This document shows positions 44,683 through 53,453 of a DNA stretch of 64,000 nucleotides, in pieces. Source of the stretch: JBGSIC01 sp041751875 (GTDB lineage: Bacteria; Bdellovibrionota; FAC87; UBA2466; JACKAF01); assembly GCA_041751875.1 (NCBI GenBank), contig JBGSIC010000025.1:1-64000 (forward strand), in the 5' to 3' direction. Made by a program: the position numbers and the translations under genes. Each line of letters starts with the position of its first letter. Position 1 is the stretch's first letter. The notes below the pieces were generated by a model. It was not told the origin of the DNA. It did not search any database and worked only from the letters and a program-made list of their open reading frames with translations.

Positions 44683-46511
44683 GCGAGCCTCCCAGCGAGA
44701 ACGGTCAGCCCAAGCCAAAGTAAGAGGAGGGCAAGCGAAACCGCGCTACGCTGCGCAGGCCGTACTGACAGACAACTCGTGAAACCTAGGGATAAACTGC
44801 CGTCGGCGTCAAAAATATCGGCGTCCATGGCCCCACGAAAGTTGAGAGTATTGTAAAACAGCGTGCGAATGGTTTGGGCGTTTTCGCCATCGTGCAAGGC
44901 CACGTCGGCTTGCACCACCGCTTCTACCGCCTCAATAAATCCAGGCTCTTGTGAAAGAAAAAAGAGACTTTTGAAAGCAATTTTATCCGCCTTAGCCACC
45001 CCCAGCTCGTCTCGTAGTTGCCACAGTCCGCTGGCCCATGTCCAGCCTACGGTGTGCGCATCCGAAAAATCTTCGTCAACGGTTCCTCCCTCTGTATTCG
45101 AAAACACCTTTAACACAGCAATATCGCGCTTGAGTTGTGCACAGTTTTGAAAGGCGTATTCCCCGATCTCAGTAACAGGTTCCCCGTTGAGCGCGGTGAT
45201 CTCTGAAACCGCAAAATAGTCAGAGTAACCTTCGTGCAAAGAGTCTCCGACGTTGTATAGAACGCCCTGACCCGGAATCATCGATGTGATCGCGTCCGTG
45301 ATGTAGTGCTGGTACTCGTGCACCACGACCACCGCCTCTCTGGCAAGATCGTAGAGAACCGCACTGGGACAAATGGGAGAAGGGGTTGGAGGACCTGCCA
45401 AATCGGCAGGCGGAAGAAAAAATAATCCCGACCTGGGAAGTCCGTCGACGTCAAGAGTGAGTGAGGCGTAGAAGGCGTTGTTAAACTGCACACCGTCATC
45501 GTCTGGCGGACTGTCCGTATCGATTGAGTTGGTATTGATACTTACATCAATCGGATCCAGTGGAAAGCTCATGCTTGTGCCGGTACTGGTAAGATGCGCG
45601 TCGATCGCCGCACGATAGTGCTTGAGGTGATAAAAAACATTTACCCCGTCAAAACTCTGATTCGGGCAGCCGGTCGTAACCCCATTGGAGTCGCACGCGA
45701 AGTTGTAGTCGCCCGAGTTGCCGTTAGCGCCAAAAGCCCCCTGAGCGCTGTAGTTGGTATTGACGTTAATATCTACTTTATCGCGGTTAATGGAGTCTTC
45801 TTCCCGCCGGACATGGGCGGTCCCATCGGAAAGGAATGTGGTCACGCTGGGAATCGTTTCTGACGCTAGAGGCGCCCCATCTCCCGGAGAAGTCCGATCA
45901 GGGTGAATTTTATACACTGGTTGAGAGGCGTTTCTGTGGGTTCTTCTTTCATCCAAAACTTCAGCATTCATCGCATCAACAATCACGTGCCGCCCCAGAC
46001 GCGGACTACGTTCTAGCAAGCGCACTTCAAAGGCGTAACTTGCCGTTTCGGATTTGCGATCAAAATAAACGACCGGATCCATGTCAAAACGGGTTTGGCT
46101 TCGAGCCGATATCTTCCACTGCTTTTTCAGACGCGCTTCAATCTGAGCCGGGGAAAGCTCAACGTGACGCAAGGGCGATAAGGAAAAATTCTGTCTGAAG
46201 GTGCTTGTAGCAAAATCCACTGCTCCATCGTGACGCGTGTGTACATTGAGAAAGTGAAACACAACGCGACGCCCGCGTAAGAACAGCTGAAAGCGATCGT
46301 GCCGGTGCGTGGCATCTTTGACGGTGCGCACCACACGCCACTGAAACCCCGAAGCATTCGAAAACGGATAATATTTACTAATAAATTCTGTCGTCGATAA
46401 GTTTTCACCGATCGCACGGTAGAAACGAAGCTGTCCCTTGGAGTGAAACAACTCGGTGCTCTGGGCAGTGATACACAGGGCCAGAGCAAGAATGACCCCC
46501 AACTTTTTCAT
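44667..46511 (-). CDS. Secreted gluzincin metalloprotease (M4/M36-like) with a C-terminal membrane tail
   Basis: 614 residues with a signal peptide (MKKLGVILALALCITAQS). A propeptide-like region (about 30-190) shows FTP-type strands. The catalytic zinc site is VVHEYQHY (about 397-403), and the third ligand is probably the Glu in HEGYSDYFA (about 424), giving the HExxH...E pattern of gluzincins such as fungalysin and thermolysin. The remaining domain has GWTWASGLWQL. The chain ends with a hydrophobic helix and basic tail (SLALLLLWLGLTVLAGRLACRRA in part), reminiscent of C-terminal sorting signals. It likely acts outside the inner membrane. A barrel gene overlaps its end. Confidence 0.8.
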   Translation of the reverse strand: MKKLGVILALALCITAQSTELFHSKGQLRFYRAIGENLSTTEFISKYYPFSNASGFQWRVVRTVKDATHRHDRFQLFLRGRRVVFHFLNVHTRHDGAVDFATSTFRQNFSLSPLRHVELSPAQIEARLKKQWKISARSQTRFDMDPVVYFDRKSETASYAFEVRLLERSPRLGRHVIVDAMNAEVLDERRTHRNASQPVYKIHPDRTSPGDGAPLASETIPSVTTFLSDGTAHVRREEDSINRDKVDINVNTNYSAQGAFGANGNSGDYNFACDSNGVTTGCPNQSFDGVNVFYHLKHYRAAIDAHLTSTGTSMSFPLDPIDVSINTNSIDTDSPPDDDGVQFNNAFYASLTLDVDGLPRSGLFFLPPADLAGPPTPSPICPSAVLYDLAREAVVVVHEYQHYITDAITSMIPGQGVLYNVGDSLHEGYSDYFAVSEITALNGEPVTEIGEYAFQNCAQLKRDIAVLKVFSNTEGGTVDEDFSDAHTVGWTWASGLWQLRDELGVAKADKIAFKSLFFLSQEPGFIEAVEAVVQADVALHDGENAQTIRTLFYNTLNFRGAMDADIFDADGSLSLGFTSCLSVRPAQRSAVSLALLLLWLGLTVLAGRLACRRA

Positions 46512-46616
46512 GATTTAGCGAAATGTGATGCCTTACTATTCTTTAAAGAAAAGTCGCATTCGTCAATGATAAGCCCTTCTTCCATACCGATTTTTCAGTT
46601 ATGCTTTTGGGGCATC

Positions 46617-47141
46617 ATGGCTCTCATTCGATCGATCATTCACCGCGCCGGATTTTTTTTCGAATATCATGCGCCTATACATATCGGCCTTGGGGCAGTC
46701 GCGGGACTTTGGCTTGGCTTAAACCCACCCCTGACTCTCCACTACTTTTTCTTTCTGATTCTTTTCGCCTGTCTTCGGCTCAACCTTTTTGTCGCGGTTC
46801 TTAGTTTTGGTGCATCCCTTTTATGCGCTTCTTTTTTCGAACCTTTTTTCCATGCCCTGGGATCGCGCCTACTGAGCGCCCCCGATCTGGCTCCTTTATG
46901 GAGATGGCTCTACAACGCTCCCCTTCTGGCCTTTTGCCGTTTCACTCATACTCAAGTGCTCGGAAGCTTTCTGGTAAGCCTCGTCCTTTCTCCCCTGGCT
47001 TATGGGTTAGGAAGCGGATCCCTGATGCGGCTTGAGAACCCCGTTTCCCGCTGGATGTGGAATAACCCCGCTTGGAAGTGGCTGATGGGCACCCGACTCT
47101 TTCGCGCTCTTCAGGAAACGCCTCCACAACAAAATGATTAA
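46617..47141 (+). CDS. TIGR03546-like polytopic membrane protein
   Basis: About 174 residues from ATG 46617 behind GGGG; longer starts read through sequence without hydrophobic signal. It has four to five hydrophobic segments (AVAGLWLGLNPPLTLHYFFF, LFVAVLSFGASLLCASFF, LGSFLVSLVLSPLAYG). The short DUF2062-like layout matches TIGR03546, found next to TIGR03545 in varied bacteria. It overlaps the next gene by eight bases, so they form a pair of unknown function. The gene is divergent from the metalloprotease. Confidence 0.65.
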   Translation: MALIRSIIHRAGFFFEYHAPIHIGLGAVAGLWLGLNPPLTLHYFFFLILFACLRLNLFVAVLSFGASLLCASFFEPFFHALGSRLLSAPDLAPLWRWLYNAPLLAFCRFTHTQVLGSFLVSLVLSPLAYGLGSGSLMRLENPVSRWMWNNPAWKWLMGTRLFRALQETPPQQND

Positions 47142-48969
47142 AAAACCTAAGAAGACGGATAGTCTGGCTTTGTTTTCTTTGAGTCAGCGCATGGGCTTGC
47201 GTCGCTACTCACTCGCGTGCCTCTCACTTCTGTTTGTCGGCGCACTCTTTTACTTCTTTTTTTTCCTGGATGCCCATCTTAAGTCCTCACTAGAATACGC
47301 TGCTACACGCGCCAACCTGGCGCAGGTAACCATAGGAAGTTTGGAAACGCATTGGTGGAAGGGAAAAGTCACGCTCACGGATGTGGCGATTACCAACTAC
47401 AGGCAACCCATGCGCAATCTCGCGCAGTTGGAGCAGGTCACCATTGATTTCGATCCGTGGCTTCTGTTGCGTTCAAAACTCCACATTTCGGACTGGGAGA
47501 TCAATCAGGTTCGCTACGATACCCCTCGTGAGGCCTCGGGCTATCGCCCTTTTTCGGAAACGCACTCCCCCGAAGGAACTCACGTCACGAAAGATATTAT
47601 TCCCGCTCTTTACCGTCCCTTGCGAAAGAAACTGGCCCACAATCCGTTTGTTGAGTTGAGTGAGTGGACTAATTCTGTTCACGTTGGCGGAGCCATTCAA
47701 AGTCGCCGCTCAGAGCTTCAGTTGTTCGCCGAAAAGAAAAAGTCGCAAGAACAAATCAACCGTATCAAAGACGCTTGGGTAGATTGGGAAAACTCCCTTC
47801 CTTCGGAAACCGAGGCGACTCAGGCTATGAGCCGATGGCACGATCTCAAGAAAACAGCTCCCTCAAAACAACATACGGAACGCACCGCTGATTTCAAGCG
47901 CCAGCTAACGGAATTCGTAAGAAGTGGAAACAACGCGCTGGCAAAAATGCAGGCGAGTGTCGGTGAACTCAGAGAAACGATTGCAAAAGGAACTCTTGTG
48001 TTTCCTGCTGATGTTAAACGCCTCAAAAATGAATTGGCGATGCCGGAACTGTCTCACCACGATCTCAGTGCGTCTCTATTTGCGGACAAATTGCTCAATG
48101 GTTGGGAACGCGTCACGGCGCTTATCAGTCTTTCCCGCCGCTTAATGCCTTCTCCGACTTATCCCGAGACGGGCGTAAGACTCGAAAAGATTGATCCGTT
48201 GCGCACGCTCTACCATTTTCCGGACGCTGAAACCGGGCCTCGTTTATACCTAGAAACGGGCAAAATTCTCTCCAAGGGAGATGCCCGGCACCTCGCTGTC
48301 GGTCGGGCCTATTTCGAGGACCTCAGCTCAAGCCCCAGCCTAACGGGGCGTGCCGCGAAAGGACGCCTTCATTTTGACGTACCCTCAGCGAAGGTGCAAA
48401 AGCTAGATATTCAGTTTTCCATTAATCATTCGCAGAACGCTGCGGAAGAGTTTCGCATTGAAGTGGAATCCTTTCCGATCGAAACTTGGCTGGCTCTTGA
48501 TCGTCCCGCATTTGAATTTCTCTTGAAAAAAGCAACCGCATCGGTGTCACTCACGGGACGCTTTTCCGATGATAACGTCGAAGCGCAATTGCGATTGGAA
48601 ATAAAAGGGGCGCAGTTTCGCGCCACCACGCGCAACCGCCAACTCGCAACGCTTTTCTCTCGGCTAAATGAGGACATGTCGGGTTTCGTGTTGCGTGGAC
48701 GCTTATCGGGCCCGTTTGAAGCGCTCACGCTAGAACTGCAAAGTGAACTGGGGTCCAAGGTGGCTTCCCAACTCCGCTCTACTTTCGCCTCCGAAATAAA
48801 AGTTTTTGAAAAGGACCTCGATGAACAACTCGAGGCCGAGGCTAAGAAACAGTCTGCGGAACTTCTCGCTCAGGTAGAACGTCTGGAAACCTCACGTCTA
48901 CACCCCGTGACCGCACGCATGCGGTCACTCAACGAACTTGCCCAAGAGCTTAATCTGACTTTGAATTAG
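47134..48969 (+). CDS. TIGR03545-like membrane-anchored protein
   Basis: 611 residues with one N-terminal membrane helix (about 28-47) and a long extracytoplasmic region. After the helix, RANLAQVTIGSLETHWWKGK, LTDVAIT and RPLRKKLAHNPF resemble the AsmA-like N-terminus of TIGR03545 proteins. The middle is charged and helical (about 190-300), and the C-terminal part is beta-rich (FRATTRNRQLATLFSRL) with a final coiled coil. The overlap with the TIGR03546-like gene supports the call. AsmA-like proteins bridge or transport lipids, so an envelope lipid role is possible. It converges with the following gene with a four-base overlap. Confidence 0.65.
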   Translation: MIKKPKKTDSLALFSLSQRMGLRRYSLACLSLLFVGALFYFFFFLDAHLKSSLEYAATRANLAQVTIGSLETHWWKGKVTLTDVAITNYRQPMRNLAQLEQVTIDFDPWLLLRSKLHISDWEINQVRYDTPREASGYRPFSETHSPEGTHVTKDIIPALYRPLRKKLAHNPFVELSEWTNSVHVGGAIQSRRSELQLFAEKKKSQEQINRIKDAWVDWENSLPSETEATQAMSRWHDLKKTAPSKQHTERTADFKRQLTEFVRSGNNALAKMQASVGELRETIAKGTLVFPADVKRLKNELAMPELSHHDLSASLFADKLLNGWERVTALISLSRRLMPSPTYPETGVRLEKIDPLRTLYHFPDAETGPRLYLETGKILSKGDARHLAVGRAYFEDLSSSPSLTGRAAKGRLHFDVPSAKVQKLDIQFSINHSQNAAEEFRIEVESFPIETWLALDRPAFEFLLKKATASVSLTGRFSDDNVEAQLRLEIKGAQFRATTRNRQLATLFSRLNEDMSGFVLRGRLSGPFEALTLELQSELGSKVASQLRSTFASEIKVFEKDLDEQLEAEAKKQSAELLAQVERLETSRLHPVTARMRSLNELAQELNLTLN

Positions 48970-50591
48970 GAAAGATAACGACTAAATCCGCTGTCTTCCT
49001 TTAAGATCGATTTCGCCGCAATGTACCCCGGCGCGCCCATCACCCCGCCACCCGGATGCGCACCTGCTCCACACAAGTAGAGATTACGAATCGGAGTGCG
49101 GCACTTTGCGTACTTCGCCAGGGGTCGCATGAAGAACAACTGATCGACCGTCATCTCGCCGTGCATAATATTGCCTTCAGTAAGCCCATACTCGCGCTCG
49201 AGATCCACGGGGGTCAACACCTGGTAATCATCCACGCTCTTTCTAAAATTCGGAGCGTAATCATTTAAGATCGAGAAACACTTCTCGGCGAACTCTTTTT
49301 TGGTTTCCTCATTCCATTCCTTACCGTCCTGACGTTGGTAAGGTGCGTACTGAACAAACAAGGACGCCACATGTTTCCCATCCGGGGTAAGCGTGTTGTC
49401 GACGGTACTAGGAATCGTCATTTCAATCGTGGGAAACTCGGACGGTTTTCCGTGCTTGGCGTCCTCAAAGGCCCGCTCGATATAGTCTAAGCTAGGCGCA
49501 ATGTGACAAGTGCCAAAGTGCTGCGGGCCCGGTTTGGTCCCCGGCAGCGCCAAATAGTCGGGTAATTCGTTTAGCGCCACATTGATTTTTACCGTGCCAC
49601 TTTTCATGCGGTACGCTTTGATCTGCTGAGTGAACTCCGCGGGAAGCTCTTTGTCTCCCACCAAGCCCAAGAAGGTTCGTTTAGGGTCGGCATTCGACAA
49701 CACTCTCTTTGCCTTGAATTCTCGACCATCTTTTAGCGCGACACCACGCGCTTCCCCATCGCGAATAATAACGTGGTCCACTTCCGCGTTGGTGAGGATG
49801 GTTCCCCCACTCGCCTCAAAGGATTTTGCCAGTGCCTGAGTAAGCCCGCCCATTCCGCCACGAACGTAGCCCCACACTCCCGGCTTACCTTCCGTCTCGC
49901 CCATCACATGGTGGAAAAGAACATAAGCTGTGCCCGGAGAATAAGGTCCCGCCCACGCACCAATAATTCCGTCGGTCGCCATACGTGTTTTGATGGCTTG
50001 CGATTCAAACCAAAGATCTAGATATTCCGCAACACTCATGGAAAACACGCGCAAATGATCATAGAGGTCACCGCGCAGCGCACGCGCCTTCATTAAAAGT
50101 TTAAGCGAGTTGACCATGTCCGGGATCGAACGGCTGGTCGGATCGGGAGGGAGTTGCGTAAGGAGTGGCTGGACAAACTGGGCAAGTTCTTCCAGTTTTT
50201 TTTCAAAGAGCGGAAACGCTTCCGCATCTTTTTTTGAAAACTTTGCAATTTCCTCGCACGTTTTTCTCTGATCCCGCCAGAACATCAGATACCGTTTGTC
50301 TGGGAAAGGAGAGAAGGACGAAGGATTACGCTCGAGGATTTCGTAACCAAATCTTTTGAGCTCCAGTTCCTGAATCACTTCCGGACGTAGAAGACTACAC
50401 ACATAACTGGTGGTGGAAACCTTGTAACCGGGAAATACTTCTTCCGTCACACAGGAGCCGCCTACAATGTAGCGTCTTTCCAGAACGAGAGTTTGAATAC
50501 CCGCACGTTGCAGGTAAGCGGCGGCGGTTAGACCGTTGTGTCCGGCACCTATGACAATAGCCCCGTACTGGCTCTTTAACGAATTTCCCAT
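48966..50591 (-). CDS. PYROXD2/CrtI-like FAD-dependent oxidoreductase
   Basis: About 541 residues from ATG 50591, preceded by GAGGGGGA. The dinucleotide fold GAIVIGAGHNGLTAAAYL (about 9-26) and LERRYIVGGSCVTEE are those of phytoene-desaturase-like amine oxidases and specifically of PYROXD2. The C-terminal FAD segment is NLYLCGAGAHPGGGVMGAPGY, nearly identical in style to CrtI and PYROXD2. Substrate unknown; no carotenoid genes lie nearby. The gap to the next gene carries two palindromic repeat features. Confidence 0.85.
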   Translation of the reverse strand: MGNSLKSQYGAIVIGAGHNGLTAAAYLQRAGIQTLVLERRYIVGGSCVTEEVFPGYKVSTTSYVCSLLRPEVIQELELKRFGYEILERNPSSFSPFPDKRYLMFWRDQRKTCEEIAKFSKKDAEAFPLFEKKLEELAQFVQPLLTQLPPDPTSRSIPDMVNSLKLLMKARALRGDLYDHLRVFSMSVAEYLDLWFESQAIKTRMATDGIIGAWAGPYSPGTAYVLFHHVMGETEGKPGVWGYVRGGMGGLTQALAKSFEASGGTILTNAEVDHVIIRDGEARGVALKDGREFKAKRVLSNADPKRTFLGLVGDKELPAEFTQQIKAYRMKSGTVKINVALNELPDYLALPGTKPGPQHFGTCHIAPSLDYIERAFEDAKHGKPSEFPTIEMTIPSTVDNTLTPDGKHVASLFVQYAPYQRQDGKEWNEETKKEFAEKCFSILNDYAPNFRKSVDDYQVLTPVDLEREYGLTEGNIMHGEMTVDQLFFMRPLAKYAKCRTPIRNLYLCGAGAHPGGGVMGAPGYIAAKSILKEDSGFSRYLS

Positions 50592-50678
50592 GGCGATCCC
50601 CCTCACAATTCAATGTTGCAAAGGGATTTCTACATCGCCGAAGGGGGCCCCGGCAAAGAAAAACCTTTCCCTTGCTCA

Positions 50679-50701
50679 GGCGTACTGCAACGCAGCACGC
50701 C
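50679..50701. other. Intergenic hairpin
   Basis: GGCGTACTGC and GCAGCACGCC pair with one mismatch around AAC. It lies about 90 bases upstream of the PYROXD2-like gene, in the same gap as the GTCATTGCGAG repeat, and could be a regulatory or terminator-like structure. Confidence 0.35.
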
Positions 50702-50743
50702 GAGTGCCTTGGTGAGTCTTCTGTGGAGGGCGAAACTGCAACT

Positions 50744-50835
50744 TGTCATTGCGAGGAGCCGAAGGCGACGTGGCAATCTCAATGGCGATCGGATTGCTTC
50801 GCTACGCTCGCAATGACAGTCGGCTCGCAATGACA
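50744..50835. repeat. TGTCATTGCGAG...CTCGCAATGACA palindromic repeat
   Basis: A 75-base imperfect palindrome (50744-50818) with the ends TGTCATTGCGAG and CTCGCAATGACA and the paired inner blocks GGCAATCTC/GATTGC. A second copy of the right end, CTCGCAATGACA, follows at 50824-50835. Repeats with these sequences are widespread in unrelated bacterial genomes. It ends seven bases before the stop codon of the TPR gene. Confidence 0.8.
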
Positions 50836-50842
50836 GAATTCG

Positions 50843-52678
50843 TTACTTTTCTTTGCGGCGCAAATGGCGAAGAAGCACGAGATCGCGGTGGAGTTTGGCA
50901 AAATCCATGGCGGCGTTTAGTTCCTCGGGATCTTCGAAGTATTCCGTGGGAAGATTCATCAGCGTGCGACTGGCTTCCTGGTGTCGGCCTACATCGCGCT
51001 CAAGGGTAAAACGGTAAAAGTCGATCCACTCAGGTCCGGGACCAAGCTTGTCTACTACATCTAGCGCGCTTTCTTTTTCGCCTAAAGCAGAGTGACACAG
51101 ACTCAAATGGTAACGAAACGCGAGATCTGTCGGATTTTGTTCCGCCGCTCGCTTGGCATAAACCAGAGCGTCTCCGTATCTTCCTGATTCGTAACAGAAG
51201 GTTGAACGGTAATGATCAACTTTCTTGTCCCAACCCTCCACCTTGGCGAGCTTAGCGTAATAAGCATCGGCAGCTTTGCTATCACCCAGGCAAATATAGG
51301 AATTGCCAATCATATAGAGGGAGGAAGGCATAAGTTCCGCGTCTTTTTCGACTTCCTCCACCCAAGCGGCGTGCTTGGTGTGCTGTTTCTCTTGGGCGAG
51401 ACTGAAAAGCAAGTTCAGTTTCGCCGCCCGCAAGCCGGGATGGTGTTTCAACGCCCGTTCATAGAAATGGGTGGCTTCGCCGAATTGTCCATTCGCGTAA
51501 CAAATATTACCTTCGACAAGATAGAGATATTCTCGAAGGAAAGAGTCAGCTTCGCGTTCCCAGTAACTCTTCCAAAATTCCAGACTGTCGTAAATTTTGC
51601 TCGATTGCCCCGTCAGCGCTTCCATCACTTTCTGAAAAACACTATCGAACGCGCCGGGATAACTTCCCCAAAGCGCCAACACTTTCTCAATCAATATTTC
51701 TTTGTACAACAAGCCTTCACGCGCCAAGTCGTTCACATTCTCGAAATGGCTTAAATACTGACTATCAATTTCTAAAAAAGAGGCGCGGTGCAAATGGGTA
51801 AAGCAAACGTGATAGAGATAACGGATGGAAGTCTCGAAGTCCTGGATAACGGGTTGGGAACCTTCCCCAAACCAAAGAATTTCAGTCATCCAGTACAAAG
51901 ACGAATAAAGTTCCTCGTCGTCTTCTGTGCGGATTCCATTTTTCAGGAGCGCCGACGCTAGTTCGCGTGCTCCCTGGATGTGACCTGCTTCGACCCACTT
52001 AAGAAGTAAAAACGGCACGCCGCCACCGCGTTGCAAGCCATCGACGAGAGGAACAATTCTCTCCTGCGCTTTTTTGAGGTCGAACGCTTCGTCAAAAATT
52101 TCCGAATAAAGTGCGCGGGCGAGCGGCGCGAGCTCAGGGTATTCCCCCATCGAAATGTCGTATAACTTCCAGTACAGCTCCGCCACCAAGGTTGCGCTCT
52201 CGGCGATCTTCGTGCGCTCCAGCGGCATGAGTGCCATAGGATCTTTTTCGGCCACCTGGCCGCTCAAAAACCAACGCGCCAGCAAAGGAGATTCCACACT
52301 CTCCGGAGAAAAAGCGAGTGAACGAAGCCGCAACAATGCACGCAACCGGCCCAGCCAGCGTTCTTGTCCCGGGAAGCTGTTCTGCGCAAGACTCATCGTG
52401 ATTTTTTCGCTTAACAGTTTGTCGGCAGCTGGAGTGCCTTCGCGGTACAACTTGAGAAAGACGCGTGAGGGAAAGCCTTTTTGAGAAGCAAATCGAACGG
52501 AGAGAGGCGAGCGCCAAAGTAGGTACTCAACCACCAACCAAACCGCGAACGCAGAGACGACAAAATAGTGCTTGAAGAAAAGGCCGATGCCTATTGTCCC
52601 GACTACTAAGACCGCAAGCGCGCTAAATAAAGCTACTTTTTTCGTTTCCAAGGCCAAACCGCCTGTACGTACACGCAC
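50843..52678 (-). CDS. Membrane-anchored TPR protein
   Basis: 611 residues. Two N-terminal hydrophobic helices (about 15-52) anchor the protein. The C-terminal half contains TPR-like repeats (about 400-590), for example GNICYANGQFGEATHFYERALKH (in part), GNSYICLGDSKAADAYYAKL and YHLSLCHSALGEKESALDVV. A central helical region has no clear family. GTG 52678 follows GTGAGG; a TTG about 27 bases later is also possible. It lies 169 bases downstream of the di-iron gene on the same strand and could still be part of that operon. The 169-base gap shows no gene. Confidence 0.65.
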   Translation of the reverse strand: MRVRTGGLALETKKVALFSALAVLVVGTIGIGLFFKHYFVVSAFAVWLVVEYLLWRSPLSVRFASQKGFPSRVFLKLYREGTPAADKLLSEKITMSLAQNSFPGQERWLGRLRALLRLRSLAFSPESVESPLLARWFLSGQVAEKDPMALMPLERTKIAESATLVAELYWKLYDISMGEYPELAPLARALYSEIFDEAFDLKKAQERIVPLVDGLQRGGGVPFLLLKWVEAGHIQGARELASALLKNGIRTEDDEELYSSLYWMTEILWFGEGSQPVIQDFETSIRYLYHVCFTHLHRASFLEIDSQYLSHFENVNDLAREGLLYKEILIEKVLALWGSYPGAFDSVFQKVMEALTGQSSKIYDSLEFWKSYWEREADSFLREYLYLVEGNICYANGQFGEATHFYERALKHHPGLRAAKLNLLFSLAQEKQHTKHAAWVEEVEKDAELMPSSLYMIGNSYICLGDSKAADAYYAKLAKVEGWDKKVDHYRSTFCYESGRYGDALVYAKRAAEQNPTDLAFRYHLSLCHSALGEKESALDVVDKLGPGPEWIDFYRFTLERDVGRHQEASRTLMNLPTEYFEDPEELNAAMDFAKLHRDLVLLRHLRRKEK

Positions 52679-52847
52679 ACACCCTCACTTCCCCTGCCTC
52701 AGGAGAAGAGCAAGCGCAGTGCCAACGACTTTAGGCATGGGCAGGCACGGTTTCGCCAATTCACGGCACGCTGGTGTCAACCAGGCTTACGATAAGCAAA
52801 CCCACGACCTCGTCCTTGTAGAAAGCGCGGATGGTGTGCGTGCGTTT

Positions 52848-53453
52848 TCAAGAAGATTGAGGAGAGCTGTATACCTGGTGTGCGCCTTTCAGAAAGACGA
52901 CGTTACTTTCCGGGAAGCTCGCCTCGATTTGCGATTGAAAGCTCTCCCAGTAGACGGCTTCGATGGAGCGCGCTGATTGCTGTGTCTCTTCGTCAAATTG
53001 ATCGAAGACCACACTATGCCTTTTTTCTTGCGCCAGAATTGCCTTTACGGCGCGGCGGACATCGGGACAATCCGTACGCTTAAGGTAAGCGGGGTACAAA
53101 GCCAACACACGTTCTTCGATAGCCCAGCTGACCAGAGCGTAGGCTTTATCCGGAGGCACGCGTACCGAAAGAGCTTGGTCAACCCCTTGGATGTATTGCC
53201 AACCCGCTTTGGACCACGGATTATCGGTCCAAGAGGTCCAGACGCCTTGCCGCTTTTCCACAAGATCTTTTAGTAAAAAACTATGCAAGGCTTCTTCGCT
53301 CACATGTCGCATCATGGCCGCTTCCACGCGACCATAGGCGAGACTCTTGAGAATTTTTCGACAACCCACATATTCGAGTTGGCTCAAAACATCGAGCCAA
53401 CGCGTTTCGAGTTCTGGGTTTGTACAAATCGTATCAAGAAAAGAGGTGTTCAT
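52848..53453 (-). CDS. Ferritin-like di-iron protein, last gene of the biotin cluster
   Basis: A 201-residue helical protein with a plausible complete carboxylate-bridged di-iron set: Glu 27 in helix 1, Glu 54 and His 57 (EEALH) in helix 2, Glu 113 or 114 (EERVLALY) in helix 3, and Glu 143 and His 146 (EKRH) in helix 4. This is the two-ExxH pattern of ferritin-like oxygenases and oxidases. The 5' end overlaps bioA by 20 bases, and AGGA precedes the ATG, so it is translated with the biotin genes. I do not recognise a named biotin enzyme in it. By position it is a candidate for a missing precursor step, but this is inference. Confidence 0.75.
   Translation of the reverse strand: MNTSFLDTICTNPELETRWLDVLSQLEYVGCRKILKSLAYGRVEAAMMRHVSEEALHSFLLKDLVEKRQGVWTSWTDNPWSKAGWQYIQGVDQALSVRVPPDKAYALVSWAIEERVLALYPAYLKRTDCPDVRRAVKAILAQEKRHSVVFDQFDEETQQSARSIEAVYWESFQSQIEASFPESNVVFLKGAHQVYSSPQSS

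Noticed and set aside
43963..44782. Overlapping plus-strand open frames of about 100-130 codons
   Set aside because: They are antisense to the barrel and protease genes, which have signal peptides and catalytic motifs.
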